NCBI RefSeq assembly: GCF_018687715.1
Contig: NC_056762.1
Span: forward strand, 44,757,520-44,821,519
Length of the DNA: 64,000 bases
Reading direction: 5' to 3'
Source: Carya illinoinensis
Lineage: Eukaryota; Streptophyta; Magnoliopsida; Fagales; Juglandaceae
Positions 1 through 13,399 of the stretch are shown here, piece after piece. A program made the position numbers and the translations under genes. The first letter of the stretch is position 1. Each line of letters starts with the position of its first letter. The notes below the pieces were generated by a model. It ran no database searches, was not told where the DNA came from, and saw only the letters and a program-made list of their open reading frames with translations.

Positions 1-727
1 TATGCACGTTAGGGAATCTTTTTCATCAAGCACTATACGCCTGTAATGTTTTTGTTTAAGACTGATCATTACAGTGTCCTGCAAACCATTCCAATATATA
101 TTTCTTTTTTATTCTCGAGCAGCTGAAACTCTCCAGGTCGGACTCAGTGCAACAGTGGTCCAAGGTGCCTAAATCTTTGCATAGTTTTAGATATTTTCCT
201 AATATATTTGTAAGTAGGAAGATGCCACACAAGATAGATCCAAATATAGCATATCCACGTCGACATTTAATAACTATTCCAGTGGATCACAGGCTTCGGT
301 GACTTTTCTAGACATTAGGAAAGAAACTCCAAAAGATGTGTTATTACTCTCTGTAAGGGGTGGACTTCATAGGTCATTTCTAAAACAAGGAAATGATTAC
401 CTCCCAATAGGTCTAGATAGAGCGGATTTGGACGAACTTTGGTGAATAAAACAACAGCTACAAACCAAGTAAATCAGAATTGGTGCATATTCTGAAATCG
501 GGAAGCCCATTACCACACCTGAAATTGTGTGTTCGTTACAGTAACAGGATATTTCTATCAAACATTCAAGTAAATCAGCACCTCTCAAAGTGGATTAAAT
601 GATAAGAACATTTGCCTCTTATATTATGATGTGAGTATATCAAACATCCTTAATCACATAAATAATTTACTTGACCATCTGTGCCCTTTCTACCCCATTC
701 TGCATTAATTATCCCGAGAACAAAGCA
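1..727. other. Non-coding flank, downstream of RPAC1
   Basis: No convincing exon is seen on either strand; reading frames here are short and lack recognisable domains. It lies just past the RPAC1 stop codon, so its right part probably contains the RPAC1 3' UTR. The left part is unassigned. Confidence 0.5.
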
Positions 728-3700
728 TCAAGAGAGCTCAGAAATCACACGTTCACACTTGCTTTCCAAAATCTTCACAGCTTCGGTAAATAGTACCTCA
801 GGAGGTAATGCTCCAGTTGATTCAATCGTGACTGTAGAGTAAAAGCAAACACAAAATTTAGAACTGATCTCAAAATAAGGGCATAATAACATGTTGGAAT
901 AAATTTCAACACAAAACTGAAACTGCAAAGGGGTTAGAAGTCGAAGGTGAGGAATCCTCACAGTTTCAGTGACTCCATGATTACTGTTGTCATCGTTTTC
1001 TGTTTCAATATCAGCTGTAACTCACATATTTATCACTTTCCTTCTATGTTCTTTATATAATTACAGCCACCATGGACCAAATAGGTTTACTATTAAATGT
1101 CCTGAGAAATGCTATATTTAGCTTTTGTCATTAGTGCCTTGCAATTGTGTCCCCCTACCCCCCACCGCCCAAGGAAAACTGATCCACCCCTTTAGCCCAT
1201 AGATATGGGGCCCAAGATTCCGATTAACCCGAAGGTCAAACGCAAAACTTCCTTCCTGTTTCTAATTAATGCATGCAAACTGCATTACTTACATATGAAA
1301 TGATCCTTAACACGTCGTAACGAAACACGCTTCTCCCATTCTTCCCCTTCTCTGATGCATTCTCTACACAATGTGCAAGCTCGCGGTCGGGCCACATTTA
1401 ACCTTTTTTTACCTGCTCAACAGACATATCATTAATTAGGAAAGCAAGTCCTCTCAAAGAAGTAGGAAGCTGTGATTGCAGGCATAGCTTTATGACAACA
1501 CTATGCCCCCATCAGAGCAAGACAAAATCCCCTGTAATTAGCTTGCGCAATCTCAAGCACCTAGACAATAAATGTCAAAGAAAATAACACTTCACCATTG
1601 CCAATATCTTCAATGTCGAATACTCCAACTGGGCATTTACTTTTAAGATTTTCAGCCAATTCATCTTCAATCTCTTCCAGCAGTACAACCTGATCACATT
1701 ATACTACTTTTACAAATCTTCTTGTCTTCAAAAACATTTTTAGTGTATAAATGCAACCTAAAAAATAGCACATCATACCTCAGGAAGCATCCTATACCAA
1801 GCAGTGGCCACTGGTGACCACTTTGCATGTGTTTTACCAATGCCTTTAACAGCATGTGCTTCAAGTTCAATTTCCTACAAAAGATGAAACATTCAAATAT
1901 AATTTTTTTTTTTTTATTGGCACCCGGTGTCCAGGAACAGCATCCCGACTAATCCCGGGGGTGCACAAGCCCGAAACATTCAAATATACTTGGTGGTGGT
2001 TTCAATAACATTCTGCCCACCAACATTAGCAGATTCCCAGTTTATCAATAAGCCTAATAATCAGATACAATCTCTGCAATAAGAATCAATAAACATAAGC
2101 ATTTTCACCCAAGGTGGTATTTTTTTTACCCCCAAAGTTGTTAAGACCAGCAGTCAAAGATAGTGCATCCAAAAAAAAGCCTCGTGCAGTTGTCAGGAAT
2201 GCAACCAAAAGAAAAGGGCTGTAAATATCATCCAGATTGACTCCTATGTAGGCAGTCTATGTCACTCAAGCAATGGGTTTTACTCATAGTTGTAGGTATA
2301 ATGTTTTTATTTATAGGCAAATTTGAACAATACGCAGTGTCCGCAAAAGGTACTTGGGTCCTAAATCCTTCCAGTTCTCCCTTGAAGGAAGAATTTGAAT
2401 GTTTTCTGTGAGCAACAAGCAGCAAAGCGATGTCCTTCAATCTTCATGGAAATCATCAAGACCTCATTTGCTCCCAATATGCTGAGGCTGATTTCACCTT
2501 TCTATAATATGATCCCTACATTGTGCCTGTTGGTTTCCCCTCTCAGTTACCCACTCTCTGCAATCCCATGATTAATTGCAGGCCCTACACCTCATAAGTG
2601 ACACCCACAACCAATTTACTCGAAAGAGAGTAATTTCAGGTATGTACTTTATTCAATGGCAAATAATAGTTCATTCAAAATCATCAAGTATAAATAATAT
2701 TGGTTGGGATTTTCTGAATCAATAACAGGAATCACTTGCTGAAGTTACTAATATCACAGCCTGAACTTAAAAAAGAAGAAATTTCCAATTAAATGGTCAT
2801 ATCAATGAATATGTTAGTTCCGTTTGGGGTAACACCCTAGGTGACCTGATGACGGGAGCCAGCAACTGAAACCCCGGTGAACAGCTGTGTTGGGACCTTG
2901 GTTTAACAACGAATAAAAGGTTGTATAAAACTTGGATAATGTTTCCTAACATTACTTCCCCTCAATTTTCGGTTTAATAACACTTTCATCTTACTTACGA
3001 AAAAATCAATGAATATGTTATAAAATAAAAAGAGATAACCCAACTTTATAAGCAATGGGCAAAAATACAAACAAGAGGAAGATAGAGAAAGTGGGTGGAG
3101 GGTTACCTGACCAGGGGCAAGTTTCGAAATAATAATATCATTAAGTCTTCCCTTGAAGCCAATTGGATTGCTGGAAAATTCTGGCAGAGAGTCTTGGCTA
3201 CAGCTAAATGAAGTGTAGGTTTTTGGTTTTGAGGTGGAATTTGAATTTGGGTCTTCTGATTGCAAAGGAAACTCACTCCCATTGGGTAACCACGTCAATG
3301 CATTTGCTTTTACTGAATTGTTGCATCATCACCAAATATAACCACCAACATTAAAAAATAAAGAAATAATTAATTTAAATTGTGAGAATAGAAGTTAAAG
3401 ATATCACCCATACAACATAAAAACTATACCTGTAAGACGCGGCCCACCCCGTTCACAACGAACATGAAGTTTAAAAACAATGGAATTCCTTTCGTTCAGT
3501 GCATTATTTTCTATGGAAAAAGAAACGTGCACTCAGTTCCCAAAAAATGTAGGTGGCAAAGTTTCTGTTTTGTCAATAATTTCAACCAGTAAGCATATCT
3601 TAAGCTAACCTGCATATTCAAAAAGCCTCGGGTCAACACTGATCGGAATAAGACCCAACCTGTGGGCAAGCACTTCATCTTGGACTACTGACGTATTGTT

Positions 3701-5099
3701 TGCAATAAGAACTTTTTCAATGGCCATCGTTGGAACCTACATTCATAACAACCAAAGTGGATTCAGCATTATCACTAGTACAACTTTGTAAACCAAATAC
3801 TTGTAGGCACATAAATCCCATTTCCAAGAGAAGGTGCAAAATAGTACATCTACGTACAAGCTATCATCTATAATCAGCATGTTCACAGAACCATAGAAAA
3901 GAGAGAGAATTTTCCTCCCTTCCATGATCTAAATCAATAGAAATGGACGAATCTACGGAAAGTGGCACAATGGGAGGTAGGCTTACATTTAGCAACAATG
4001 ACAACCAAGCAGCAGTCGACTGTCTGAACTTAGACTCCTCTATAACTGGTAGAACATTTTTTTTATAAGTAACAAGAAGTTTTATTAAGGCAAGTAAATA
4101 GCCATGGGCCAAGTACACAAGAAGGATACAAGCGGACAAATCTACAGAGACATTGTAGCAACTAATGGGAATCCTCATATTTTTTTTTTTTTGGGGAGAG
4201 AGAGAGATAATAATCACACTACGGATAAATTAAGAACATATAATTAGTTATCATTAGTGCCGCATAGTATGCCCAAATCATGAAGTATATTGTAAAAAGA
4301 TCTGGTGAAATTTATTCTCGAGCAAGAATAGGATAGAATGTACACAAAAACACATAAATATCACACCTCAGCAATGAGGATTCTCCGAAATGCGTTGGCA
4401 ATTGCTGGATCGATCCCAATCATATCAAACTCCATGTCATCATCCGAGCATCTAATCACTTCAACTCTAAAGTCCTTGCGAAAATGGTCTAGTCGGAAAC
4501 TATTATCTATTCCCACGGACGCAAAAGCACCAGAATACTGTATAGTATCTGTCTACACTCACCAAGATCACATGTGTAAGGAACTAAGGAAAAAAACCAA
4601 CAGAACATTTTTTTTAGAGAGGTAGAGATTAACAACTTCAGGAAGAACTCACGAAGTACAATGAAGTGGGTATTTCACATGTCACACGAGAAAACAGAAA
4701 ACAACAACATGAACAAGACCCAGAAAGAAAAATAGAAAAACAACAACAGGAACAAGACCCTGAAAAAAAAAAAAAAACGGGTATTTGTGAAAAATGAGAT
4801 TTTGGTAAAATAAAATGGGAAAAGATGTTTGTGAGAGTGAGATAATAATATACGTGGTTACTTATTTATGAAAAAAAATAGGGACAATAATATACATGGT
4901 TGGGAGCGTCAGTGTTGCAGAAGACGCGGGTTCTCTGTAGCTCCACGTGCGGTGGAAGTTTCATAGGAACGTCTGGAAGACTCATTATGTAATCTAGTCC
5001 TCCTCGTGATTCTCCTCTTCCTCCTGATTCAGACTCAGACATCGACTCTGCTTCACTTTCTTCCTCTTCTTCGGACATCCGTTCATCTCGCTTGGCCAT
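728..5099 (-). CDS. RPAC1: DNA-directed RNA polymerases I and III subunit RPAC1 (AC40 type)
   Basis: Nine exons read on the minus strand: 5099-4896, 4552-4367, 3736-3610, 3510-3430, 3312-3107, 1874-1779, 1689-1596, 1412-1293 and 831-728. All have GT-AG junctions with matching phase, giving 405 residues and a TGA stop. The N terminus is an acidic Ser/Glu tail, then [19 protein letters not shown]. Next come the alpha-like core ([34 protein letters not shown]) and the cysteine motif [11 protein letters not shown]. The C terminus is [20 protein letters not shown]. These are hallmarks of RPAC1, the alpha-like subunit that pairs with RPAC2 to seed assembly of nuclear polymerases I (rRNA) and III (tRNA, 5S). 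Length fits the family. Intron 5 is longest (about 1.2 kb) and carries a short dispersed repeat. Telo-box motifs lie just upstream. The start is the first ATG before the conserved domain. Confidence 0.95.
1899..1972 (-). repeat. GGCACC/CCCGACTAATCCC dispersed repeat in RPAC1 intron 5
   Basis: A T-run followed by ATTGGCACCCGGTGTCCAGG and CATCCCGACTAATCCCGGGG. A close copy is at about 34995-35044 and a decayed one near 5310-5360. Probably the end of a retroposon family. Confidence 0.6.
4053..4135 (-). repeat. Dispersed retroposon 3' fragment in RPAC1 intron 2
   Basis: Poly-T, TATAAGTAACAAGAAGTTTT, then GCCAAGTACACAAGAAGGAT. A related copy is at 9058-9122 in NOP2. Read on minus it ends in TTACTTAT-A(n), like the 3' tail of a LINE or SINE family. 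Confidence 0.6.
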
Positions 5100-5152
5100 T
5101 CTTTTGATTGGATTTGTCTACACCTGTGCCTTCCCTCACTGCAACTCGTTGC

Positions 5153-5214
5153 TAGGGTTTTGCGGTTGGGTGGAAAGACGGAGACAAACCGAAAAATAAA
5201 ATAACTTAGGGTTT
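5153..5214 (-). promoter_or_regulatory. Two telo-box motifs upstream of RPAC1
   Basis: TAGGGTTT on the plus strand (AAACCCTA on the coding strand) occurs at 5153-5160 and 5207-5214, within about 120 bp of the RPAC1 ATG. Telo-boxes are known promoter or 5' UTR elements of plant ribosomal-protein and ribosome-biogenesis genes. Function here is inferred from motif and position. Confidence 0.6.
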
Positions 5215-5272
5215 TAGGTTTGTCAAAGGGTTTAACAAAGGAAGCGGCGATGTGGGGCACCGACTTTATCAC

Positions 5273-6959
5273 AAGTCGTTTTTTTTTCTATTTTTTTTTT
5301 TTTTTTAAATTATCGGCACCAGTTGTCTGCGTCCGACTCCGTACTTCGTCGGACTAATTTGAGAAGGGTAATGCTGGTCCGCCGCCAGCGGTGAGCGAGC
5401 CACCGCATGCTAATTTTTTTTTTTTAAATATGTACTAATATATTAATATTCACTTTCTTAAATATTAAATAAAAAAATTTCTTAAATATTAAATAAAAAA
5501 TTAAAATATATGAGCAGTCAAAATGAGAAAACAAATTTATAAAACACACTAGCATTTCCCATTCGAGAATGTACGAGATTTAGACGGTTTTTCACCAGTA
5601 AATTTAAAAAAAAAAATTAAAAAAAATTTCTAAAAATTGGTGAAAGTGATAAAATGGTTTTAAGGTCTAAAGATTTGAATACTGAATGCAAACAATTTCT
5701 AGGATGCATATGAACATGGAGCTGAATTATATTACAGGATTGAAAGCTATTTCGTCAAATCTTGCGTACTATGTGTTTGATATGATGAAACTCTGCTCCG
5801 TTGTTTGAATTGGGAAAAATACCCAACTGGCTGAAGTAATATTCATAAAAATTTTCCTTCTACTTTGAACGTTTCTAATTTTGTATAACAAAAGGGAAAA
5901 CAAATTGGCGCCCGATGCATACTTGCAGTTTAACTTCGCCATTATGTTTAAATGGTCAGATATTATGAATTGAATTCTTCCTCTCTAAAAGTACTCTGTT
6001 TCGACAAGAACTTTCAAATATACCGTAAGCTCAAGCTCAACCCGTGTTTGACAAAACAACCTAAGGTATGGTAACATTTGTTCATCTTTAAGGATCGAAT
6101 AGGCAAGCCATACTCAGTATCCACCAATCCTAAACACCATTTTAAGACAAAATATTATATGTCAACCAGATGGAAGGCCCAATTTCCTCATAGGCTACAA
6201 ATCTTATGTAGGCTCTTTGGTCCGCCATCAAGCCTAACATTAATCTGAATTAACATTGTTGCCGTCTTAAATGATGAAAGTAAATTCGTCTTTCGTCTGT
6301 TCAATGATCCAACCTATCTTTGAGGATATCTTTAAACCTCCTGTGTCAAGCAATCATGGAAGTCGGCAACAACCAAAAAATACCTTCATATCAGCACACT
6401 GATAATGTTATTGACAATCACGATTGATTCTTTGACAAACATTACAGAAACAAAACTTTTTGGGACTGGTATAGCCCGAGTACCGCATGGTGTTTTTTTT
6501 TTTCAAAAGACTTACAAGCACTAAGCAGGAGATTTTTCTTGAGCCAGATCCTTTCCTTGTTCTGTTGCGATTACATTACAAAAGGGAACATGAGCTTCTC
6601 TGATGAACGCCCCTTCAGTGCAAACAGTCTACGTGGCTGCTTGTACCACAACTTAACCATTAGTAAATTAAGCACCATGACTCCCACTGGTGACTCCCCC
6701 TCCACTCCTCGGGTGTGCAACCTTTTTTTCCCTGAAAGCTCTTCTCTTCTCTTCCCTGTAGATGTTTGAAAGAAAATTAAACTTTGATTAAAAAAAACAA
6801 AACAAACAAACAAACCCATTGTCACGGTCAAAGTGAGAATAAAAATCGAACTCATTGGCTATTTCATAATTTCTATCTCTCACAACATCTATAAGATGGG
6901 AGTTTTTTTCTCAATAAGTCCTATAAGATGTTAGATTTAATTTAAACCTCAATTATGTA
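5273..6959. other. Intergenic region between RPAC1 and NOP2
   Basis: AT-rich sequence with homopolymer tracts. A degenerate GGCACC...GACTAAT repeat sits near 5314-5360, and a short direct repeat of CTTAAATATTAAATAAAAA near 5458-5500. No coding exon was recognised. The right end should contain the 3' UTR of NOP2, which runs toward it on the minus strand. Confidence 0.5.
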
Positions 6960-9900
6960 CTAATGGATGTATAGATGCAATTGTTTAATTGAACAGAGAG
7001 GTTTGATCAAACACGGAGATGGTTTTGACCTTGCTTTTGAGATCTCCTCTCTTGATGGAAATTTCCTTTTCTTCCCCTTCTCCTGTCTTGATGGAAATGT
7101 CGTTTTCTTCCCCTTCTCCTCTCTTGACGGGAATTTCCTTTTCTTTCCCTGGTTGGCAGCTGCCCGTGATTCTTCTTTGCCATTTTCAACAACACCATTA
7201 TCCAAAACCTCAATTTCTTTCGTAGTTCCAGCAGCCAATTCCTCAGCATTCTTTCCACCATCATTTTCATTTGTCATTGAAACTTGCTCCACCATTTCTG
7301 AGAGTTCATCAGGTTCTGCAGCTGGCTTTGAATTGCTTATTTTTTTCAACTGCAATAAATTTTGTAAATAATAATAAGATAAAATTACCGACATTGCATT
7401 AAACATCATTCACGGCATATAATATCCTGAAAGTACGATCCAAACTAATAAATTTGGACAGAATGACTTTTCAAGAAAACTCATTCTGGTCAATGTTGTC
7501 ATTGGCAGCAACGAGTCTTCCTGAACCAGTCTGGAACTACAATGCAGTTCTCTTCCGTTAAATCCAACTCCCAGGATAGAACTGCAGGCCATTCATGTGC
7601 ACACTGTCATTCCAGAGTTTTGTTTTGGATTTAGATACCAACATAACTGAGAAACTACAAGGTTTGAGCATTCTGAGGTGCTTAGTTTGAAAAATACATT
7701 TCCATTCACCAGGGTCCAGGTGCGATCAATTTAGGCGCACATGGTATGGGCAGAAGCATTTGAATTTTGCTTAATCAAAGGTGTGGCTCCTCCAAACCTC
7801 CCCGCCCATTTCACCTACCCACCCACCCACACACAACCTTAGCCAAGAAAGAAAGTGTTCGCTAAAAATGCAGCATTTCTAAGATCAATACCTACCTTTG
7901 CCACAAAAAAACCATCCATATTGTGAACATGAGGATAGAAACGCCTTGTCTTTTCCAAAGATGGGTGTAAGCGTTGTTCCCTAAAGCGAATAAAGCTGGT
8001 AGATAGAAAGCATAATTAGATTCAGAAATCCCCAAGGTTTGCAGCAGCTGTGGTTCACAAAGTGAATATTGTTACCCTGGACGCCCAAAGTCAAGCCCAC
8101 AAGACACCAATTTAACATTCCTCCTCTTGAGTGCATAGTCAACAACTGCTTCATTCTGCAAGATGCAACTTGATGATGAGAAAGAAAAGAAAAGAGGGGA
8201 GGGGGCAAGTGTTATTTCCTATATTCAAGGTTGTCCTTATAAACAAACCTCCGCAACCATTATGGAGCAGGTAGAGTAAACAACGTATCCCCCAGTTTTT
8301 GAATTGGCGTCTACCATGTCAATTGCAGCAAGTATCAGTTGCTACAAAAAAACAGTTCGAAAAGAGTTTAACATGCTAAAACAACTGAAATGATCATCCT
8401 AATGGGAGAAAAGCATATTGAATAATTCCAACACACTTTATTTGGGAAAGATAAAATGTTGCACAATCAGAAATTTTTTGCATATTTTAGCGTTAAAACA
8501 CAGTTCTTTCCAGTATCTGAAAAATAAGTGCATGAAGTGCAATACCATAATTACCTTGTGTTTCTACTCCCTTTTAACTTATTTGTTTCTAACTAATAAC
8601 AGTTCCCAAATTAATCTTCAAAGGTAAAAAGCACAGAAAGTACAAATGTACCTTCTGCAAGTGGGCACATTTCTGTATTTCTTCAAAGCTTTTCGAGTTT
8701 TTAACTGACTCATCTTTAGATATAACCTGTGAAAAAAAGGTAGAAAACATTTTATCTTGTTAAATAGTCAAAGAAAAACGAAAACATACAAGGAGATTAA
8801 ATAGTTCATTATCACCCCAATTGCTTACCCCAGTCCCACTACAAGGGGCATCCAGCAATACTCTATCTGCCGTGTTGACACCCAAAACCTTGGGGAGCTG
8901 AAACAGGAGAATGAAACAACAAAAGAAAAAATGTTATAAATGGGTTGATTTCAAGTCCTTTCCAAATATCTTTTCTGTTCCACAAGCACCCACTTAACAA
9001 CTTTGGCAAAATAGGAGTCCAAACTCAATTAAATAAAAGACACAATGCTCAATAAATTTTTCTTTGATAAGTAAATGGTAGTATTAATAAGAAATAGACA
9101 GAGTCCAAGTACACAAGACACGATGCTCAATAAATACAAGAGTCCATAGAAGACTTTTATTGGCTATACAAGAACTATAGGAAACAGAAAAGCAAACCTC
9201 CTTCCCATCGTAGTTACAAACAACAGTGTTTGTCACCCCCATGCGATGCAGATTTGCAGTGAGTGACTTAAGCCTTGGTGTCTTCATCTCATTTGCGAAA
9301 AGAATTCCTGTTGAAAATTGTATCAAAACACCAGTTTTTCTTTCTTTCTTTTTTTTTTCTTTTTTGATAAGCAGAACTCCAGAAATCTAAGGAATACAAA
9401 TATGGGACTTCTATATGATACTCAACTTCAAAGTATCATGCATCTTTTCCCCTCAGGAAATATGATAGAGTATACCCTCTAATAACTAGTATCATAGAAT
9501 TTAGTAGTCTATACCAGCTAACATTTTCCCAAGTAACAAGCATCATGATAGCTACGGTTTGTGTTTCTCTTTTTTAAAACAAATAACAGATTAACAACTC
9601 ATTTGCCTTGCATTAAATTTTTTTCTCTTACCAGTAAAGCATGCCACTAACATAGACGTATAAATTATTAGTTTATAAATAACTATATTCCATCCACAAG
9701 ATAAAATATAGGTAAAGGCATGAACAAAACTCATTATCTTCTCGCCCCAAGAAAAAAACACAAGGCAATTCTTTCTTTTCTTTTTTGATAAGTAACATAA
9801 GGCGATTCTTAGGACTTCAATTAAATATTTTGTACCATATTTCCCTATCATTAAAGGTGACACTTGAAAGAAATGTCAAACAGGAATCTGTTTACTAGAT

Positions 9901-12459
9901 TGGTTACTTTGTGCATTAAATAAATGGAAGCAGGATGAAGAAAATTCAGTTACAACTTTTTGATTGGATTTTTCAGCTGAGATTTAGACTTTTAAATATT
10001 TGGTACCAAGATGACTATAAATGTAAAGAGGGGAACAACTAAAATAAGAACATACAGGTAGACACACATCTGAATCAATTAAACGAATTAAATCTCATCA
10101 CATACCACTATTTTTCATAAGAGCAGCAATATAAGTCGTTTTGCCACCAGGTGCAGCCCTGCAATAGGATATAACGAGGACTATGATGATAATGGTACTT
10201 GCATAAGAGTTGCAGAAACATTCTGGCATTTGTATTTCCATATTATAATAACTTTAACACCACCAAGATATACAACCAAGTTGGCAATGCAATAAGCAAA
10301 TGCTACTGAGAAAAAATTAATGGTATCATGTTTTTTTATTAGAAAACATTGTATTATGAATATTCGAGAAACTTTTTCTACTTATCAAAAGAATGTCCCA
10401 GAAATTAAATTTTAGTATACAAATGTGTATGTGGGCATTCATGTGTGTGCGTGTGTGCGAGAGAGAGTTGTACGCTTATATGTTCCACACCTCCATCAGA
10501 ATGCCTATTTTAGAGTACTTTCCATTTGAGCCCAAACAGAGTAAATAGTTTCAGCATAACCAGTATGCATCTGTTTCACCCTCTTTTTCCTGATGTTATG
10601 ACAAAAGTGTAGCTACCCCACTAGCACCACAAAAACTTTTAAGATGACCTACAACTTGCCCACTCATTTTAAAGAGGCAAACAGATTTGCACAGCTTGAC
10701 CACAAAATCAAGGTACCATATCCTCTAGAAACTAAAACCAAAACAACAGCTAAACATTTCATTTGCAAGTACAACTTACGCCATGTCAACGATTCGTTCC
10801 TTTTCTTGAGGAGCAAGGGCCATGACAGGCAAAAAAGAGCTTGCACTTTGGAGCTGTTAAAAAATAAGTTGAGAGCCCGAAGTACATCACATAGAATATA
10901 CAAAATGAAATAAGGTGTCATAGTTGAATGCTAACTAAAGACACTGCATACCATGTAGAAACCAGCCATATATTCAGGAGTCGCACCAATGGGCACTTGT
11001 GAATCGTATACAACCAGTCCAACCTGCAAGTGTAACATAATTTTGTCTTCCACTGTCACATATAAAGAATGAATGGGAGAATTGGAAAAACAAAGGTATA
11101 AAGTACTACTTACTTTTGACCACTTGCTTAAGGGATCTAGGTTTACTCCTCTGTTTATCAAAACATCTGCCAAATCCCGCCTCCGTGTCTAAGTAGAGTC
11201 AAAATAATGTTCTAGAGGAAGTAAGATATTGAGTAGAAAAATGTAAAACAGGTCACACATCAGCCTAGCAGCATACAACTGTCATATCACCTTTAAAGTG
11301 TTAGTTCGCAAACATATGGGTCGAGGCTTCTCAAAGGCTTCAATAATTTCCATAAGTTCAACGACTGGAAACATCTGCAACAAAAAACACAGTTATAAAG
11401 ACATCCCAGAAACAACTCAAATGACTTATTTTTCTTTTTTCCTTTTTTCTCTATGAGAGATGAGAACCTTGAGAGAGAGAGAGAGAGAGAGAAGATTCCC
11501 CACCTCCACTAAAGCCCCAATTAGGAAATCATTGTAGCCATAATATGAACTTAAATCCTTCTTAAACTGCTCGATGTAATCCTTCCTTGTTGTCCCCTCT
11601 TGCCTCAAGGCCTTAAAGTTTGAAAGCACTCGAACAACTGAAGATAAATAGTAAAATTAAATTTGAAGGGGGAAAAAGGCAGATAAGTTTATCTATAAGC
11701 AACGTAATCAATAGTAAATGAACCTTGACAATAGTAAAAGCAGAAATAAAAAAATATTACTCACTCTCTTTTATCCGCCTTTGGAGATTTGAAAGATCCG
11801 GGGGGCGATGTGCCTCTACTTCAAGCTCCTAAGTTATCATAAAAACTAAATAGATCATAAGCCGAAAAAGACAAACTTCTATGAAATTCAAAAGTCAAGT
11901 AATTAAAATACAATGCATAAAATGGAAACAATAATCAACCTCCTTGGTTGGCAATCTGAACTCGTCAGATTCCTCTTTAATGTTGAGCTGCATTTCCTCC
12001 ACTGCTTCTTTTTCTGCCCTATCCCTTTCAGCATCAATAGCTCTGGACTTCTCCTCAATATCAGATTCATCTGAATCCGAACCCAAGTCTGAGCCCAAGT
12101 CCGAGCCCAAATCCTTCTCTGTGCCAATACAATAAAATAACATCAATGATCAAATAAAAAAAATGAAAATAAAAAATTAAGGCTTAATGATTGAGAAACA
12201 GAATACCTTCATCATCACTTCCTTGGAGGAAATCATCAGCTAATGGATCATCCCCATCAGAAGAGATGTCTGAACCCAAACCAAAATCCTGCTCATCTCC
12301 GTCAAACACCTCATGTTCCTCTACTTCTTCGTCCAGACTATCAGAATGCTCGGAAAATTGATCTTCCTTTGAGTGCTTAGCAGTAAAAAGCTCACTCTTT
12401 TGCTTCTTTTTAGACGGGGACTTTTGTGACTTAGCACCCTTTTTCTTATTACCGGCCAT
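6960..12459 (-). CDS. NOP2: NOP2/OLI2-like 25S rRNA (cytosine-C5) methyltransferase
   Basis: Sixteen exons: 12459-12207, 12118-11940, 11828-11765, 11637-11504, 11374-11291, 11188-11114, 11023-10952, 10853-10780, 10158-10106, 9307-9198, 8897-8829, 8726-8652, 8341-8249, 8155-8076, 7995-7896 and 7349-6960. Phases agree throughout, giving 634 residues. The N terminus is a lysine-rich, then acidic, nucleolar-type tail. The catalytic core shows the SAM motif AAPGGKT (about 313-319), motif [10 protein letters not shown] (Cys385) and motif VI YSTCS (Cys439, the expected attacking cysteine). GLDFGRPGF and [16 protein letters not shown] follow. The C-terminal exon is a low-complexity basic tail with three repeated KFPSREE-like units. 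The family methylates a conserved C5-cytosine in large-subunit rRNA and supports 60S assembly. It is probably the orthologue of Arabidopsis OLI2 (At5g55920), supported by the OPT1/EMC8 neighbours. Confidence 0.96.
9058..9122 (-). repeat. Dispersed retroposon 3' fragment in NOP2 intron 10
   Basis: TTTTTCTTTGATAAGTAAAT ... GAGTCCAAGTACACAAGACA, the same family as 4053-4135. Shorter GATAAGTAA tails also occur at about 9785-9795 and 28449-28458. Confidence 0.6.
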
Positions 12460-13060
12460 TATAGCTGTGGAAACAGAGGATGAGCTGCAAACACAGTCCT
12501 AAACGTAAGGCTCAATGAAAAAGAACAATACAAAGACTAATATACAATGTACAAATGGAAAATATGCATTAACCGATCAAAAACGAATTCGACAGGATTA
12601 TATTGTCCACTGAGTTAGTTAAATTGGAACAAAATGAGCCGAGCCAAGACAAATATCGTTCATTCGTGCCCAAGCTTCACTCCAGCTTGGCTTGAGAAAA
12701 AATTATCAGGCTCGGGGCTAGAGTGCTCTTTCTTTCTGTGACCCCCAAATTTAAATAAACTCATAACTAGTACCGCATCAAGCACACAAACACACGAGAG
12801 CGGAAATTGTGAACTTCAAGAAATGATAGATTCTGAGATATAAAAAGTATCAAATATCCAACGCAAAGTTTCAATTTTAACGCACAAATCAAATGCCAAG
12901 CTCGACCAAACAAGTCGTGACTGAATGCATTCCTGTTAAAAGGGATTTAGGCCAAAGCTCCAGTAGCTTACCTGGTTTTATTTCACAGCGAGAGAGAGAG
13001 GCTAGGGTATCGGGTTTTAGTCGTCCTCGTCTTCGTCGTGCTAGCTCTTCGGCTGGGGTT

Positions 13061-13206
13061 TAGGGTTTATGATAAAGAGAGAAAAAGAGAGGAGAATCAA
13101 ATTTTGAAGGGCTGCTATTATTTTTTGGGGTTGTGCTGATTGGATTGGGCTCTGCTTGAGTTCTTTATGGATCCAAATAGTATAATGGGCTACACTTGGA
13201 GTGGGC
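13061..13206 (-). promoter_or_regulatory. Telo-box plus TGGGCT (site II-like) cluster upstream of NOP2
   Basis: A telo-box core (TAGGGTTT on the plus strand, 13061-13068) is followed upstream of the gene by three TGGGCT motifs between about 13145 and 13206. Telo-box plus site II (TGGGCY) is the known promoter signature of plant ribosome-biogenesis and other growth-linked genes, which fits NOP2. Activity is inferred, not shown. Confidence 0.6.
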
Positions 13207-13399
13207 TCAGCCGCTCAGAGTACCCTTCCAATAAATGTGCTGATCCTTAACCTAATTCAGGGATATGAAAGGCTCTTGTACAAATCCAAACAACGCATTA
13301 TCATTTTTTTTCCTTTTTTTTTTTTTTTTTTTTCTACAAGAAAGTAAGATTTACATCCAAAGTTTCAACTTTCAACTCATCTAGAGTTTTCAGACAGAG

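Noticed and set aside
7019..7371. Long plus-strand open frames over the NOP2 tail
   Set aside because: They are mirror frames of the repetitive Lys/Arg-rich last exon of NOP2.
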